Assembly (NCBI GenBank): GCA_006176705.1
Contig: QRFJ01002470.1
Coordinates: 317,651 to 381,650, forward strand
From: Cocos nucifera
Lineage: Eukaryota; Streptophyta; Magnoliopsida; Arecales; Arecaceae
Direction of reading: 5' to 3'
DNA: 64,000 nt
The position numbers were made by a program, and so were the translations under genes. Of the stretch, positions 12,975-24,555 are shown piece by piece. Each line of letters starts with the position of its first letter. The stretch's first letter is position 1. A model generated the notes under the pieces. It saw nothing but the letters and a program-made list of their open reading frames with translations. It did not search any database and had not been told where the DNA came from.

Positions 12975-14140
12975 GGAATCATATCTCCTACCTCAGTGGT
13001 TACCTCAGGGGAGATCTCATCTCCTACGGCTGAGGTTGATACGGGCGCTTGAAGGAGATCTTATCTCCTACAGTCGAGGTTGCCTTTGGGGGAGATCTTA
13101 TCTGCCTCGGGGAAGATCTTATCTCCTGCAGTCGAGGTTGTCTCGGGGGAGATCTTATCTCCTACAGTCGAGGTTATCTCGAAGGAGATCTTATCTCCAA
13201 CAGCCTAGGATGCCTTGAGGGAGATATTATCTTTTATGGCTGAGGTAAGGTTGCCTTGGGGGAGATCTTATCTCTTACGGTAGAGGTAAGGTTGCCTCAA
13301 GAGAGATCTTTTCTTCAGTAGCCGAGGTTGCCTCAGGGGAGATCCTATCTCCTGTAGTCGAGGTTGTCTTGGGGGAGATTTTATCTCTTGCAGTCGAGGT
13401 AAGGTTGCCTTGGGGGAGATCTTATCTTCAGCAGCCGAGGTTGCCTCGGGGGAGATCTTATCTCCTACAGCCGAGGTTGTCTCGGGAGAGATCTTATCTC
13501 CTATAGCCGAAGTTATCTCAGGGAAGATCTTATCTCCAACAGTCGAGATTGCCTCGAGGGAGATCTTATCTCCTGCAGCCAAGGTTGTCTCAGACGAGAT
13601 CTTATCTCCTACAGTCGAGGTTGTCTCGGGAGAGATCTTATCTCCAACAATCGAGGTTGCCTCGGGGAGAATCTTATCTCTTATAGTTCAGGTTATCTCG
13701 GGGGAGATCTTATCTCTTACAGTCGAGGTTATCTTGGGGGAGATCGTATCTCCTACAGCCGAGGTTACCTCGGGGGAGATCTTATCTCCTGTAGTCGAGG
13801 TTGCCTTAGGGGAGATCTTATCTCCTACAATCGAGGTTGTCTTTGAGGAAGATCTTATCTCCTACAAACTAAGGTAAGATTTCCTTGGAGGAGATCTTAT
13901 CTCCAGTAGCCGAGGTTGCCTCGAACGAGATTTTATCTTCTGCAGTCGAGGTTGTCTCGGGGGAGATCTTATCTTCTATAGCCGAAGTTGTCTCGGAGGA
14001 GATCTTATCTCCTACAGTCGTGATTTGCTTCGGGAGAGATCTTATCTCCTACAGCCGAGGTTGTCTCGGGAGAGATCTTATCTCCTGCAATCGAGGTTAT
14101 CTCGGAGGAGATTTTATCTCCTACAGTCGAGGTTGAAGGA
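12975..14140. repeat. 36-bp minisatellite in the 3' part of gypsy D
   Basis: About 30 head-to-tail copies of a 36-bp unit. Each is centred on GGAGATCTTATCTCC, followed by a TACAGTCGAGGTTGCCTC-type half. The core is a 6-bp stem (GGAGAT/ATCTCC) around CTT. A few units carry a 5-bp AAGGT insertion after GAGGT (near 13,245, 13,285, 13,400 and 13,875). Because 36 is a multiple of three, frames stay open on both strands: GEILSPTAEVVS on +, and a GDKISPE-containing 12-residue repeat on -. They are unlikely to be genes. The array lies between RNase H and the 3' LTR, where Tat-clade elements are known to carry variable tandem repeats. Confidence 0.95.
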
Positions 14141-14229
14141 CTTTAATTCGACCGCGATAGCAGGGTGCCGGTCTTATTTTGTTCAGGCTTGGCTTCGATT
14201 GGAATGGTGCATTCTAATACAAAATTCAC

Positions 14230-15915
14230 CAATATCTAGACCTTGATAGATGGTCGGGGTCGGTAGTTGATGTCAAACTCTGTGAGCTCGATTGCTCATT
14301 TTGCGATTCTCCCAGAAGCATCCGCTCGGTGAAGGACTGCTTTTATTGGTTGGTCCGTGAGGACCATAATGGTGTGCTCCTAAAAATAAGGTTGGAGTCT
14401 CTGGGTAACAATTAGAAGAGGGTAAATTAGTTTTTCTAATCTTGAGTACCTGATCTCCACATCCCTCAGGACCCGGCTCATGTAGTAGACCGATCGCTGC
14501 ATCTTCGCTTTCTCTTTGACCAGGACTACCACCAGGGCCACCGAGGAGACAGCTAGGTATAGAAATAATACCTCTCCAGGTTCGAGCTTTGCCAATAATG
14601 AGGATGAGTCGAGATAGTTTTTAAGCTCCTCGAATGCTTGTTAGCACTCCACCATCCAGCAGAAGTTCTTTGGTTGCCTGAGAACTTGGAAGAAGGGCAC
14701 ACATCGTTCGACCGACCTTGAGATAAAATAATTTAGAGATGCCACCTTTTCGGTCAGGCACTGAACTTCTTTGATCGTTTTTAGGGCGGTCATCTCTCGA
14801 ATGACTCAAATTTTCTTAGGGTTTGCTTCAATCCCGTGTCTTGACACCACGAACCCCAGAAACTTTCCTGAGGTCACACCAAAGGCGCACTTGGTCGGAT
14901 TCAGTTTCATCTTGTGCTTGCTAAGTGCATCGAAGGTCTCTTTAAGGTCGGTGAGATGGTCTGTTGAAGCTCGATTTTTGATGAGCATATCATCCACATA
15001 CACCTCCATGTTGTGGTCGATCTACTTCTTGAAGATCTTATTGACCAAATGCTGGTACGTTGCTCCTACATTTTTTAGCCTAAAGGGCATGACCCCATAA
15101 CAATAAAGACCATGGTCAGTAACAAAAGTGGTCTTCTCCTCATCCTCAGGTGCCATCCATATCTGGTTATAACTAGAGAAGACGTCCATGAAGGTGAGGA
15201 GCTCGTAGCCCGAGGTTGCATCCACTAGTTGATCAATCCTAGGTAGAGGGTAACTATCTTTCGGACAGGCCTTGTTTAGCTTCTTGAAGTCAATGCACAT
15301 CCTCCACTTATTGTTCGCCTTTTTAACGAGGACCACATTTGAGACCCAGGTCGGATAATTAACCTTTTGGATGAATCTAGCTTTGAGGAGCTTGTCTACT
15401 TCATTAGCGATTGCTTTCTGCCTCTCTAGAGCATGGTGGCGCATCTTTTCTTTTATCGACCGATGCCTCGGGTCGACGGTCAGTCGATGTTCCATGACCT
15501 CGGCATCAATCCCTGACATGTCTGTTGGGGTCCAGGCAAAGACATCTGCATTTCTTCTGAGGAAGATAACAAGTTGCTTCCGAACTTCACCTGCCAAGTT
15601 GGAGCCTATCTGCACTTCATGCTCGACGTTCCCATCATTTAAGGGCACAGAGACGAGGTCCTCCATAGGCTTGCCCTGCTCTTCAGTAAGGTCATCTCGG
15701 ACATCCAATTCATCAACAAGATAAGAGTTGAACTGCTCTCCCTTATGTAGGCTGATCGAGTAGCAGTGCCTCACCAAAACTTGATCTCTCCTGACCTCTT
15801 CAATCCCATAATTTATCGAAAATTTCATCTTCAAATAATAGGTCGATACCACCGCCTGGAGTGCATTTAGACCAAGTCGGCCAAGAATGGCATTGTAGAC
15901 GGACGAAGTTCTCAC
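14230..15915 (-). pseudogene. Reverse transcriptase-RNase H of gypsy D
   Basis: The 297-codon frame at 15,915-15,022 runs from a protease/RT linker (GRLGLNALQAVVSTYYLKMK) into a Ty3/gypsy reverse transcriptase: WRMCIDFKKLNKACPKDSYP, then a QLVDATSGYELLTFMD palm region and TTFVTDHGLYCYGVMPF. It stops at VNKIFKK and continues after a frame break with the catalytic box YVDDMLIK (15,009-14,806). RNase H of the RT-linked type follows at 14,595-14,230 (YYMSRVLRDVEIRYSRLEKL, then TDQPIKAVLHRADASGRIAK and ELTEFDINYRPRPS), interrupted by single stops. The sequence ends there and merges into the tandem repeat array. The second RNase H and integrase usual in this clade are not seen. Confidence 0.9.
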
Positions 15916-16200
15916 GACTAGGAAATCAACTTATGCTTTGGCCAGTTTCGGGCGTTGCCTTACTGTCACAACCAAAATTATTATGCCCTCAATTAGTACG
16001 GCATTGCAAGTGAATCCTATTAGCGGAGAGTTCATAGGCCCTAAGTGGTCATCGGGTAAGGACATTTTCGAGAAGGCATCATAAAACAACACATCGATCG
16101 AACTTTCATTATCCACCAAAATGCGGCATACATCATAATTGGCAATGTTCAAAAAGATTACAACTGCATCGTTGTATGGAAATTGGACCCCTGGGCATCC
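15916..16200 (-). pseudogene. Retropepsin-like protease region of gypsy D
   Basis: A short open frame reads CRILVDNESSIDVLFYDAF. In gypsy Tat elements the corresponding aspartic protease site reads VDNGSSADVLF, so the catalytic aspartate is present and the following glycine is replaced by glutamate. It lies directly upstream of the RT frame on the - strand, as expected for a gag-protease-RT polyprotein. Inactive in this copy by inference. Confidence 0.75.
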
Positions 16201-16379
16201 GCCTCGGTAAAGGTCACAGGTTCCTCGGTCCTCCGTCTCTTCATCGATCCTTCAGATCTATCAGCCTCTTCTCGTTGAAGTCCTCCTGAGATAGTATTGA
16301 TGACATTGAGAGGCGGCCGATCTTCTTGGTCCTCCCCCCTCGGTGGTAGCGCCCTCAGCCGATCTACCCATCCTTCGGG

Positions 16380-17885
16380 CCATCTCTGCAGGAATTGGCC
16401 AAGTCTATCTCGCCTGACGAGCTCTTCGATCTCGTCCTAGAGTTGGATGCACTCCTCAGTATCGTAGTCATGGTCTCGATGATAAAGGCAGAACTTATTG
16501 GGATTGCGTTTGCTGGGACAGAAATGCATCTTCTTCAGTCTCGAAAGTTATTCCCTGATTTCCATCAGCACTTAGGTCTTCAGAGCATTAAGGGGGGCGT
16601 AGTTGTGAAATCTCCATTGGGGAGAACTTCGGCGCTGAGGAGAACCTCAACACTGGGGAGAACCTCGATGCTGAGGAGAACCTCGATGTGTCCTTTCGTC
16701 GGGGCTTCCCCACCTTCGGACCCGAGGGGGAGTTCGGGCTCGCCTGCACCCAGAAGGAGTCTAGGAATGCGGCCGAGCTTTACTCAATTTTTCTTCTTCG
16801 ACAGGCCTGTTCGACTCGCCGACTTGCCGCTCGTCATTGGCTTCATCATCCTTGATCTTGAAGGCCTCCTCAGCCCGGGCATAACCTTCAGCCTGATCTA
16901 GCATGTCAGCAAAGTCCCTAGGATGCTTTTTTTCTAGGGAGAACAGTAAGTCATTCTTCTGAAGGCCTTCCTTGAGTGCGGCCATCACAACAAACTGATC
17001 CAGATTTCGGACCTCTAATGTCGTGGCGTTAAATCGGATGACATAAGTCCGGATGGATTCTCCTTGCTTCTGCTTGACATTCATCAGGGAATCCAAACTT
17101 CGGTGTGGATGTCGACTACTGATGAAGTGGGCTGCGAACTACTAGCTCATCTGATCAAATGATAAGATGGTTCTCAGCTTAAGCACTGAGTACTAGTTCC
17201 TAGCGGCTTCCTTAAGGGTCAAGGGGAAAGCCCAGCACAAAATAGCATCTGGTGTGCCATGGAGCAACATCATCATTCGAAAGGCTTCCAGATGGTCTAC
17301 TGGATCGGTGGTTCCATCGTAACTCTCGAACTGTGGGAGCTTGAAGTTCGGTGGGACTGGTTTCTACATAATTTTCTACGAAAAGGGAGGGTCAGCACAA
17401 ACGTCGTTACCATAAGAGGAGGGATTATGATGGAGTTTTTTGATCCATTGGCTCATTTCTAAGAGCCTTTGATCCAAGAGATCCTCACCGTCTTTGATCT
17501 CCAAGGTTTTTTGGTAAAATGGGTGTGAAGCTTCCCCCTGGATCAAGTCATGGTCCGAGCAGGAGCCTTCCCTCTTCTGCTTCTTCCTTTTGGAGATCAG
17601 AGGTTGGGTAGCCCAAGTCGGCCATTTCTGGATCAGACCACAGGGCTCTGAAGAATCCTACGTCGATTGAGCCGGTGTTGAGACCTACTGGTGTATGGCT
17701 TGCACCATCTGCATCATCTCCGTGAGGCCACGAACCTGCTGGATGAGCAGGTTGAACTGCTCTGCATCCACCATAGCTATAGATGGAACATGGATTGCTA
17801 GAGCTGGAGTGGGAGCAGACGGATCTGAGCGGGATTGGGCCGCGGAGGCCATTGATCGTTGGGTCGAAGTTTTTCTGGGAGGCAT
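16380..17885 (-). pseudogene. Gag of gypsy element D
   Basis: The start codon near 17,885 opens MPPRKTSTQRSMASAAQSRS, a basic disordered N-terminus, then AEQFNLLIQQVRGLTEMMQM. A capsid portion at 17,096-16,761 contains MDSLMNVKQKQGESIRTYVI and then LEEKHPRDF/MLDQAEGYARAEEA-like text, typical of the plant retrotransposon gag domain. A C-terminal nucleocapsid relic near 16,510-16,440 reads KFCLYHRDHDYDTEECIQL, a CxxH...C-type knuckle characteristic of Tat-clade gags. Stops and frame breaks separate the parts. The gag would form the particle and bind RNA. The region between 16,200 and 16,380 is linker. Confidence 0.85.
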
Positions 17886-17961
17886 TTTTCTGGGAAGAAC
17901 TTTAGATCACTGTTGAGCACTTCTTTAAGATCGAGGAAACCTCAAGAATAGAGGGCCCTTT

Positions 17962-17972
17962 CTCTAGCGCCA
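17962..17972 (-). other. Primer binding site of D
   Basis: Four bases after the 5' LTR the - strand reads TGGCGCTAGAG. This starts with TGG, complementary to the CCA tail of a tRNA. Which tRNA is not decided here. Confidence 0.75.
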
Positions 17973-17976
17973 AATT

Positions 17977-18724
17977 TGTTGGCGCAGAGTTTGGTTGACA
18001 CCGAATCGAGTTGGAGTGGAAGGGGATGAGGTCGCCGACCGTGATCTACAAAATAAAGTCCTATTCGGAGCCGATGGGGGTAGCTCCGGTAGGACCCTTC
18101 GATGGTCAAGTTAGCTCTGGCCAACAGAAATGGACTACTCAGTGTGGAGTTCGATAGGATTTCAAGGAGGAGAGAAGAGTTATTTTGAATCTGACGTAAG
18201 CATATCTGGAGGGTCCTTTTTATAGGTAGAGCTTGTTGTAACTACCTTGATTAATGACTATCGTAACCGTCCTGATCAATGTCGATCATTATTAACTTGC
18301 TAAATGCCGATCGTTATTGACTTGATAAATGCCTATCGTTATTGTCATAATAAATGCCGATCGTTATTGTCATATAATCGTTTAGTAGTGGGATCGCCTG
18401 TAGGAATCCGTCAATAGTCTATAAGGAGTTTGGCTTCCATAGAAGTCTGACTGGAGGAGTCTAGCTGTTGAGGAGTTCGGCTCCCATAGAAGCCCGATCG
18501 AAGGAGATGTCTGGGGAGTCCGACTCCTAAGAAGTTCGGCCACTGAGGAGTTCGGCCGAGGCTCGGTCGCTAATGAGTTCGGTCAGCTAAAGGGGTTTAG
18601 AAGGGGCTCGATCACTAAGGAGCTCGGCTAAGGCTTATTCGTTGAAGCTTTTTCTTGACTATCGGTTGCATTGTCGGCTGAGCATCCGACTGAATTTCGA
18701 TGGGAGCGGGGTTTATCCCTAACA
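17977..18724 (-). repeat. 5' LTR of gypsy element D
   Basis: Partner of the LTR at 12,124-12,868. It differs by scattered substitutions and a few small indels, so the insertion is not recent. A TATA-like CCTATAAAAAGGACC (- strand) near 18,216-18,226 is conserved between the two copies. Confidence 0.9.
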
Positions 18725-20326
18725 TGTCCAACCATTAACATGACCATATTTGGTCTATCTAACTAATGAATGATTAACCCTAATTTTGGTTGGTCAACTT
18801 AACCATCATTTAGAGAGATACGGCTAAGAGATCATATTATGAATAACAATTTCATTAGTCGATAAGTACCGAGCCTTTGGGCCTCCAATGATTATCCAAC
18901 TAATTGATCCATTATCATTCACTTAATGGGAGGCTATGATCTAGTTATCATCATAACTATTTCATTTTTAAGGACCTAATAATTTTAGAGAATTTAGTTA
19001 ATTTGATTTAGAGAAGAAAGTCAGATGAACCAGCTAATCATAATCCTCCTACTGACTTCACCAAGTCAGATTAAGGAAGATCATTTATTGGCTAGTTTAG
19101 GAGCACCTAAATCAGTCACACTGATTTACCTAGCTGACATAGGTCAACTCGAATTATCAAGTAATCTGGTCAAAATATAATTTTACTAAGAAAGCCAAGG
19201 AAGTAAGATTGATGGGAGAGTCTATCAAAGCTTGTCTTAGACACCATCAGAAATGGTCAGGTAAGCAGGCTATTAATTAAAGACCATTGATATGGATTGC
19301 CAAACTTATCTTAGACACCAACTGATTAATTAATTTTGATTAGATCAATTTAATAGTTTGGATTAGATCGTGTAGCCAAGAATCAAGTCTATTTTAATTC
19401 TCGTTAAAAACATGAACTTGACCAACTATAACTATTATAATTGATCCAAAGAATTCTTTACATAATCTAAGATAACTATTGATTAGATTTAATTAATTTT
19501 TAATTAAGTCTATTCTTTAATCTAAACTTAGATCTAACCCAATTAAGGGATCTAATTTTTACTAACCCATTAACCCAAATATTATGATTTGTGTCTTAGG
19601 ATCTTCAATTCACAATCCTAGATCTTTATCAAATAACTCTTAATTTTTAATTAAGTTTTGGACTGAGAGTTAAGATTCGACATTTCAAAAATATTTTTTA
19701 TATTTATAAAATATTTTTACAATATGATTCTACCAACTAGTTGCATGTTTGATTCATAATCAATATGCAAATAATATAAACATGAATCTACTTTAGATAT
19801 AATCTAAACATGTTCAAGTAATTCAAATTAAAATAATTTTAACTCTAATCAATCATAAATCACCTTAGATCAAATCTAGCATATTTATAATAATAAAAGT
19901 TAGATTAAAATATTTTTAATTAAATCATAAATTTTTTAGATTTAATCTAAAATTTTATAATTAGGATTTTAGATCAGCACGTACTAAGACAACCTTTTCA
20001 CTATAAGAGGTAAACCTTACAGTAGGACAACCTTATAAGATCAGTCTATACAATCTAAAATATTTATTTTTTTATTTAAATAATTTTAAATTTAATAAAT
20101 TAAAAATTAATCTAGATCGTAGCTAATAAATTTATGATTAACTTTAGATTTGCACGAATTAGGACAACTTTTATACTGTAAGAGATAAACCATACAGCAA
20201 GATAACCTTATAAATCAGTTCACACAATCTATAATTTAATTTTAGATTTAAATAATAGATTATAATTTAGATATAATCTAAATAAATAATCTAAATATGC
20301 ATACAAATCATATCATAAGAAACCTA
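18725..20326 (-). other. Leader (5' UTR) of copia B, distal part
   Basis: AT-rich non-coding sequence that continues the B leader beyond D. Two related blocks of about 75 bp, near 19,977-20,050 and 20,152-20,225, share the order GACAAC...TATAAGAG.TAAAC...AACCTTATAA. They look like an internal direct duplication. No open frame of note is present. Confidence 0.65.
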
Positions 20327-20339
20327 GGCTCTGATACCA
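20327..20339 (-). other. Primer binding site of copia B
   Basis: On the - strand this reads TGGTATCAGAGCC, the standard primer site for initiator tRNA-Met in plant copia elements. It lies one or two bases from the LTR end. Confidence 0.9.
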
Positions 20340-20340
20340 A

Positions 20341-22269
20341 TTAAAGGAAAAGATCTAGGATTTCATAAATATATTTTAAAACTTTTTTCAAAATCAATCA
20401 GCAAAAGTAATAAACTAATCATATTAATTTATTAAAATACATGAATTAATCCTAGATCTAGGATCTTATCTCATGATCTATGCATGCTATTAAATCTGAA
20501 ATTAAAAATCAAGCAAAGATGATGTTGATCACATCAACATCAAAGCTATACTAGATCTAATCTAGAAAGAAAAAGAAGATCGAATCTCTCTTACCTTTGC
20601 AAGTTTGGTTCTTTAACTCACTGATCTGAGGCTAAGATCATCACTTCAAGCTGCACATGCATCCAGTCTCTATAGGATGTTCACACAAGACCTTGGTCGT
20701 CGATCTGAAGTCTAGTGATAGAAAATCAGCATAGCATGCTAGTACTATGCTGATCCTTCTTTGATGGCTGATCAAAAATCTTTTTCTTCAAATCTTGGAT
20801 CCTTCAATAATCAAAAGAAGAAGTAGAGGATTTGGAAAGGGAATTACTCTTCTAAAATCTCACAAAAAAAGGAAGAAGAGAATCAAGAAAAGTCCTGGAG
20901 AAGAATCATTTCTTCTCCCTTATTTTTCTCTCACCAGGACATAATGATTTGTGTCTCAATGAAGCACCATGCCCAGATCCACTTTGAACCCAAGCTTTCC
21001 ATGTTCTAAACCTCTCTCTCAAGTCTAAAACTTGTAGAAAACTCATACCCTAACTCCCTTTAAATAGAGAGTTATGATAGAGTTCTTGTCTAGGTTAAAT
21101 ACCTAGAAAGGTAGGTCCAATTTGGGCAAGGATTGGGGCATCCAACTCTTGGGCATCTCCTCCTTATTTTTTTTCATGGACTATAGAAAATATGTGCAAA
21201 AAAACTTCTATTTCTCATGAAAAAATCAAAGAAAAATCAGATGATTTGGTGGATCAAAGAGATAAGGAAAGATGATATGTCAAACTTTAGTTATTTTGAC
21301 CTATTCCATAACTAATTTCCTTCTAAAATGGTGGGAGACATAAAAAGGTCATGGATACTCTCTAGAAATAAAATTTTTCATAAAATTTCCAAGAAAATTA
21401 GTGTGGGGGAGCATGAAAAGCAAGGTGGCGCAAGATGGAGAAATCCTAATCACACTAGGACTTCTAGTTTTGATTTGGTCTAACTTATTATTTGAGTCCA
21501 ATTAAATAAAAAACTAATGTAATCCAGTTAGAGATGATCTTAGTCTAACTAAGAGTCTAATTAAATTAGATTAAATTAGATTTAATTTTTAATCAAATTA
21601 AAAATTGGATGCATACAAGTCCTAATTGAACAGGAACTTGTTCTTTCTTGCAATTAACTTATCCAATAAACTAATTGAACTTAATCCAATCAAGTTCAAA
21701 CTAAATCTACTTAAATTATATTCAATTAGACTTAATCTAAATCCTCTAGCTTAATCAAATTAAGTCAATTAGTAATCCAATTGCTAAACGATGCTCTTGT
21801 AATACTTGCACTAGGTCAAACATCAATCGTATTGATTGTTTGACCTTAGAATGGCTCTAAATCATTGATCAACCATTCGATCAGATCGAGATCTCTTATG
21901 TGTGTGACTCCATAAGTTCGAACCTAAGTCGATAATATAAAAAAAATTTTTATATTAATCAAAGTGACCATCCAGTAATGGTATCCGACAGTCGGATAGG
22001 TCAAATGTGTAAAGCAACACTCTTAGAACCCATATGGATATAGTTTATGTATAATTCATTCCTTTAACCTAAATACTTATAGGATGATTCTGAGTTTAAT
22101 TGTCAATCCTGATTAGATCATCCATATTATATTTTAAAATATCAAATCCATCTCATAGATTATCCTGGCCAAAGTTTTACTAAATTGAAATACAGTGATG
22201 CATTTTCTCCAACTCTTGGAGTGGTCAATCCCATCTTAATCACTCACCGACTTCATAAGTACTTGACTA
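20341..22269 (-). repeat. 5' LTR of B, 3' portion (split by C)
   Basis: On the - strand this is the last 1.9 kb of the LTR, ending ...CTAGATCTTTTCCTTTAA just before the primer site. The stretch from 21,352 upward matches 6,365-7,260 in the 3' LTR. It is interrupted after CTTGACTA, where the LTR of C begins. The other part resumes at 32,725. Confidence 0.85.
22265..22269. other. Target site duplication of C, left copy
   Basis: GACTA here against GACTG at 32,725-32,729, one mismatch. The uninterrupted B LTR reads AACTGTGCCC at the equivalent place near 7,290, which confirms the insertion point. Confidence 0.8.
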
Positions 22270-24540
22270 TGTTAGATATATGTACCCTAGAAGTCAGAAT
22301 TGACTGACACTTGTAATACACTTCTAGGGGTAAAATTATAATTTTAATTATAAATAATAAAATGAATTATTTTCTATTATAAATGTGTATTTAGTGTCTG
22401 TGGTATATCCCTTGAGTTAATGGTAATGATAATTCTTATTTTCAAGAGTTGAAAATTTAAGATAAAAATTTTTATTATTAACTCATAAAATGCTCCTGAC
22501 CATAGGATCATCTTGAGAATGATGATTGATCCAAAAGATTGGTGTATAATCATTTTTTTATAGTAGATGAGTTTTGAGTCTATGGTGTAGAGACATCGGA
22601 GTAAGAGTACAGATACTCATTAGAGAATGAGGGCACTGAGTGTAACCACCTCGAGCAGTCATAAGGAAGTCTACCTTCTCATCGATGACTGACTCGAAGC
22701 ATAGTGGTGTGTCTGATTCTTTAATCTGAGGTGCATCAACAGTTTATATTGAGTGTGTTATAGTTTGGCTACACCATGACTCGGTCTTCTAGCCATTCGA
22801 AATCCTGAGGCTATAGTATGTTCATTATAGGAATTGAATTGCACCAAGAGAGAATCTATCTACCTCAGTGGATGAGGAGCATCCCTATGATGATCATAAG
22901 AATCAAGTCCATAAGCCCATGGCCATAGTAGAGTGAAATAATAGAAAGAATTTCTATCAAGATTTTCACATTGGATTTGAATCGAATGATTAAATCATAT
23001 GATAGAAATTAGGGTTTGACGAGTTCACCTTAACCTTAATATGATTGGAGCTCAAGATAGAAGAACATAATCACACAAGTAGCTGCACCAAGAGGTTCAT
23101 TTTCAATTTTGATGGGTTGCCACCATATACTGCTAGATATCACTGATGGATTTTGGGAGCAATTATAATGATTTGGATGATCAATCATTCTGATTGTCTG
23201 AATTAAAAAAGTTCTGATCCATCGGAAGGAGTTTCGATGATATCGATGATGGAGATCGCGATATATCCCAATATCTTATAGAATTGATCCTAACTGAATC
23301 ACACAAATAAGGATTTGGATCTGAATATCATCAATTAGACTAGCCCAGTTCAATTGATTTGAATAAGATTTAATTAGGTTCAAGAAAATCGTGCTAGCAC
23401 ATGATTGAGCCTAACATTCTCCTTCTATTATCATTAAAAGTTATCTCGACTGAGCCAAATATGTTTGTGCTCACTCAAGTACCTTTACTTGGCCTGATTG
23501 GAGTTTGTCCAGGTCAGAAAAGGATTGTCTTAATTTATAAGATAAATTTAAGACAACACCTGCCATTTTTCATTATCTGCTAATTCTTATCTTTGACTTT
23601 AGTCAAACGTTAACCTTTGATACTTAGACATCTGTCTATGTGTCATGCACCTATTAAAGAGTAGATAGGAGGTTGTCCCCTTACTAGAAATTGGAAAGAA
23701 AGGGGTGCATGCCTAGGGAGGCATGCGCCCATAGATAAGGATGCCTGGAGTCCTATAAAGATGGGACTCCAAGTTGCTTCTAGGATTCTACTTAGATGGC
23801 ACCAACCTATAGACTTTGACCAGTCTTAGGCACCATCTAAGGATAAATTAAAGAGGCTCTCATTTGATTGGATCAGGTGATGTCATTTCACTAATCAAAT
23901 TTAGATTTGATTGCATGAAGCAACGTGATTGGCCAAGATGATGTGGCACTGTATGGCATAGCAAGGTCTATATAAACCCTGTCTGCACCCAACTTTAAAA
24001 GAGTTCTCTCTTAGCCCTACCCTAAGGATGCCCCTCTCCCTTCTCTATGCCATCTTTTGGTCCTCTCTCTTCTCTCCATGCTCAAGAAAAGTTGGACTCC
24101 AGTTTGATACGATCCAGGCAAGAGAAAGCTGACGAGAAAGGAATAAGGCAGCACTGCTGCAGAGATGACTGCAGATCTTCAAAAAAAGTTTTAAAAAAAT
24201 CCTTCAAATTAGATCTAGATCTACTATTTAGAGAGATAATAAAGAAAAAGAAGATCTTCAGATCTTGCTCGAGTGGATACCGATAGAGGCCAAGCGTTTG
24301 CATTGCTAGATCCAGAACCTCAGGCAATCAGCAGGATCATCAAAGGGTAATCTAATTATCCAGCATCAAGGTATAAATTAAATTAGATTTAATTTATTTT
24401 TATTTTTATTTATTAGATCTATAAAATTAGTTCTAAAATATTTTAAATTTGATCTAGATACATAAGAGAAATTTTTGAAATCTCTCTTGATCCGATCAAA
24501 TCTGAACAAACCTGATCCGAGAAATTAGGATTCTCCTTCA
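22270..24540 (+). repeat. 5' LTR of copia C
   Basis: Starts TGTTAGATATATGTACCCTA and ends GGATTCTCCTTCA. Its partner is 30,420-32,724. LTRs over 2 kb are long for copia elements. Small open frames inside (for example 23,401 and 24,047) occur in LTR sequence and carry no recognisable domain. Confidence 0.92.
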
Positions 24541-24542
24541 AC

Positions 24543-24555
24543 TAGTATCAAAGCC
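24543..24555 (+). other. Primer binding site of C (degenerate)
   Basis: TAGTATCAAAGCC follows the LTR by two bases. It differs at two positions from TGGTATCAGAGCC, the tRNA-Met primer site. Confidence 0.75.

Larger units (their letters stand above)
12124..18724 (-). mobile_element. Gypsy retrotransposon D (Tat-like), complete ends, no integrase seen
   Basis: A 6.6-kb element is bounded by two LTRs of 745 and 748 bp that begin and end TGTTGG...AACA on the + strand. It is flanked by a perfect 5-bp target duplication TGTCC (12,119-12,123 and 18,725-18,729). On the - strand the order is 5' LTR, primer site, gag, protease, reverse transcriptase, RNase H, 36-bp tandem repeats, polypurine tract and 3' LTR. 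Protein wording (EECIQL with KFCLYHRDHDYD, SGRIAK, ELTEFDINYRPRPSIK) matches plant Ty3/gypsy Tat-clade elements as I know them. No integrase motifs (HHCC, D,D35E) were recognised, so it appears non-autonomous. It is inserted in the leader of B. Confidence 0.9.

Noticed and set aside
13410..13877. A 155-codon + strand frame of 12-residue repeats as a repeat protein gene
   Set aside because: It is the 36-bp satellite of gypsy D read antisense. Openness follows from the unit length, and there is no start context or flanking coding signal.
12975..14140. Regular 36-bp repeats with palindromic core as a CRISPR array
   Set aside because: The units are directly adjacent with no unique spacers, and the setting is a plant retrotransposon.
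20327..20339. tRNA gene suggested by the tRNA-like TGGTATCAGAGCC sequence
   Set aside because: It is only the 13-base primer binding site of B. No cloverleaf sequence surrounds it, and the same applies at 47,683.
24047..24327. Overlapping frames on both strands near 24.1 kb
   Set aside because: They lie inside the 5' LTR of copia C, and the equivalent region of the 3' LTR breaks the frames.
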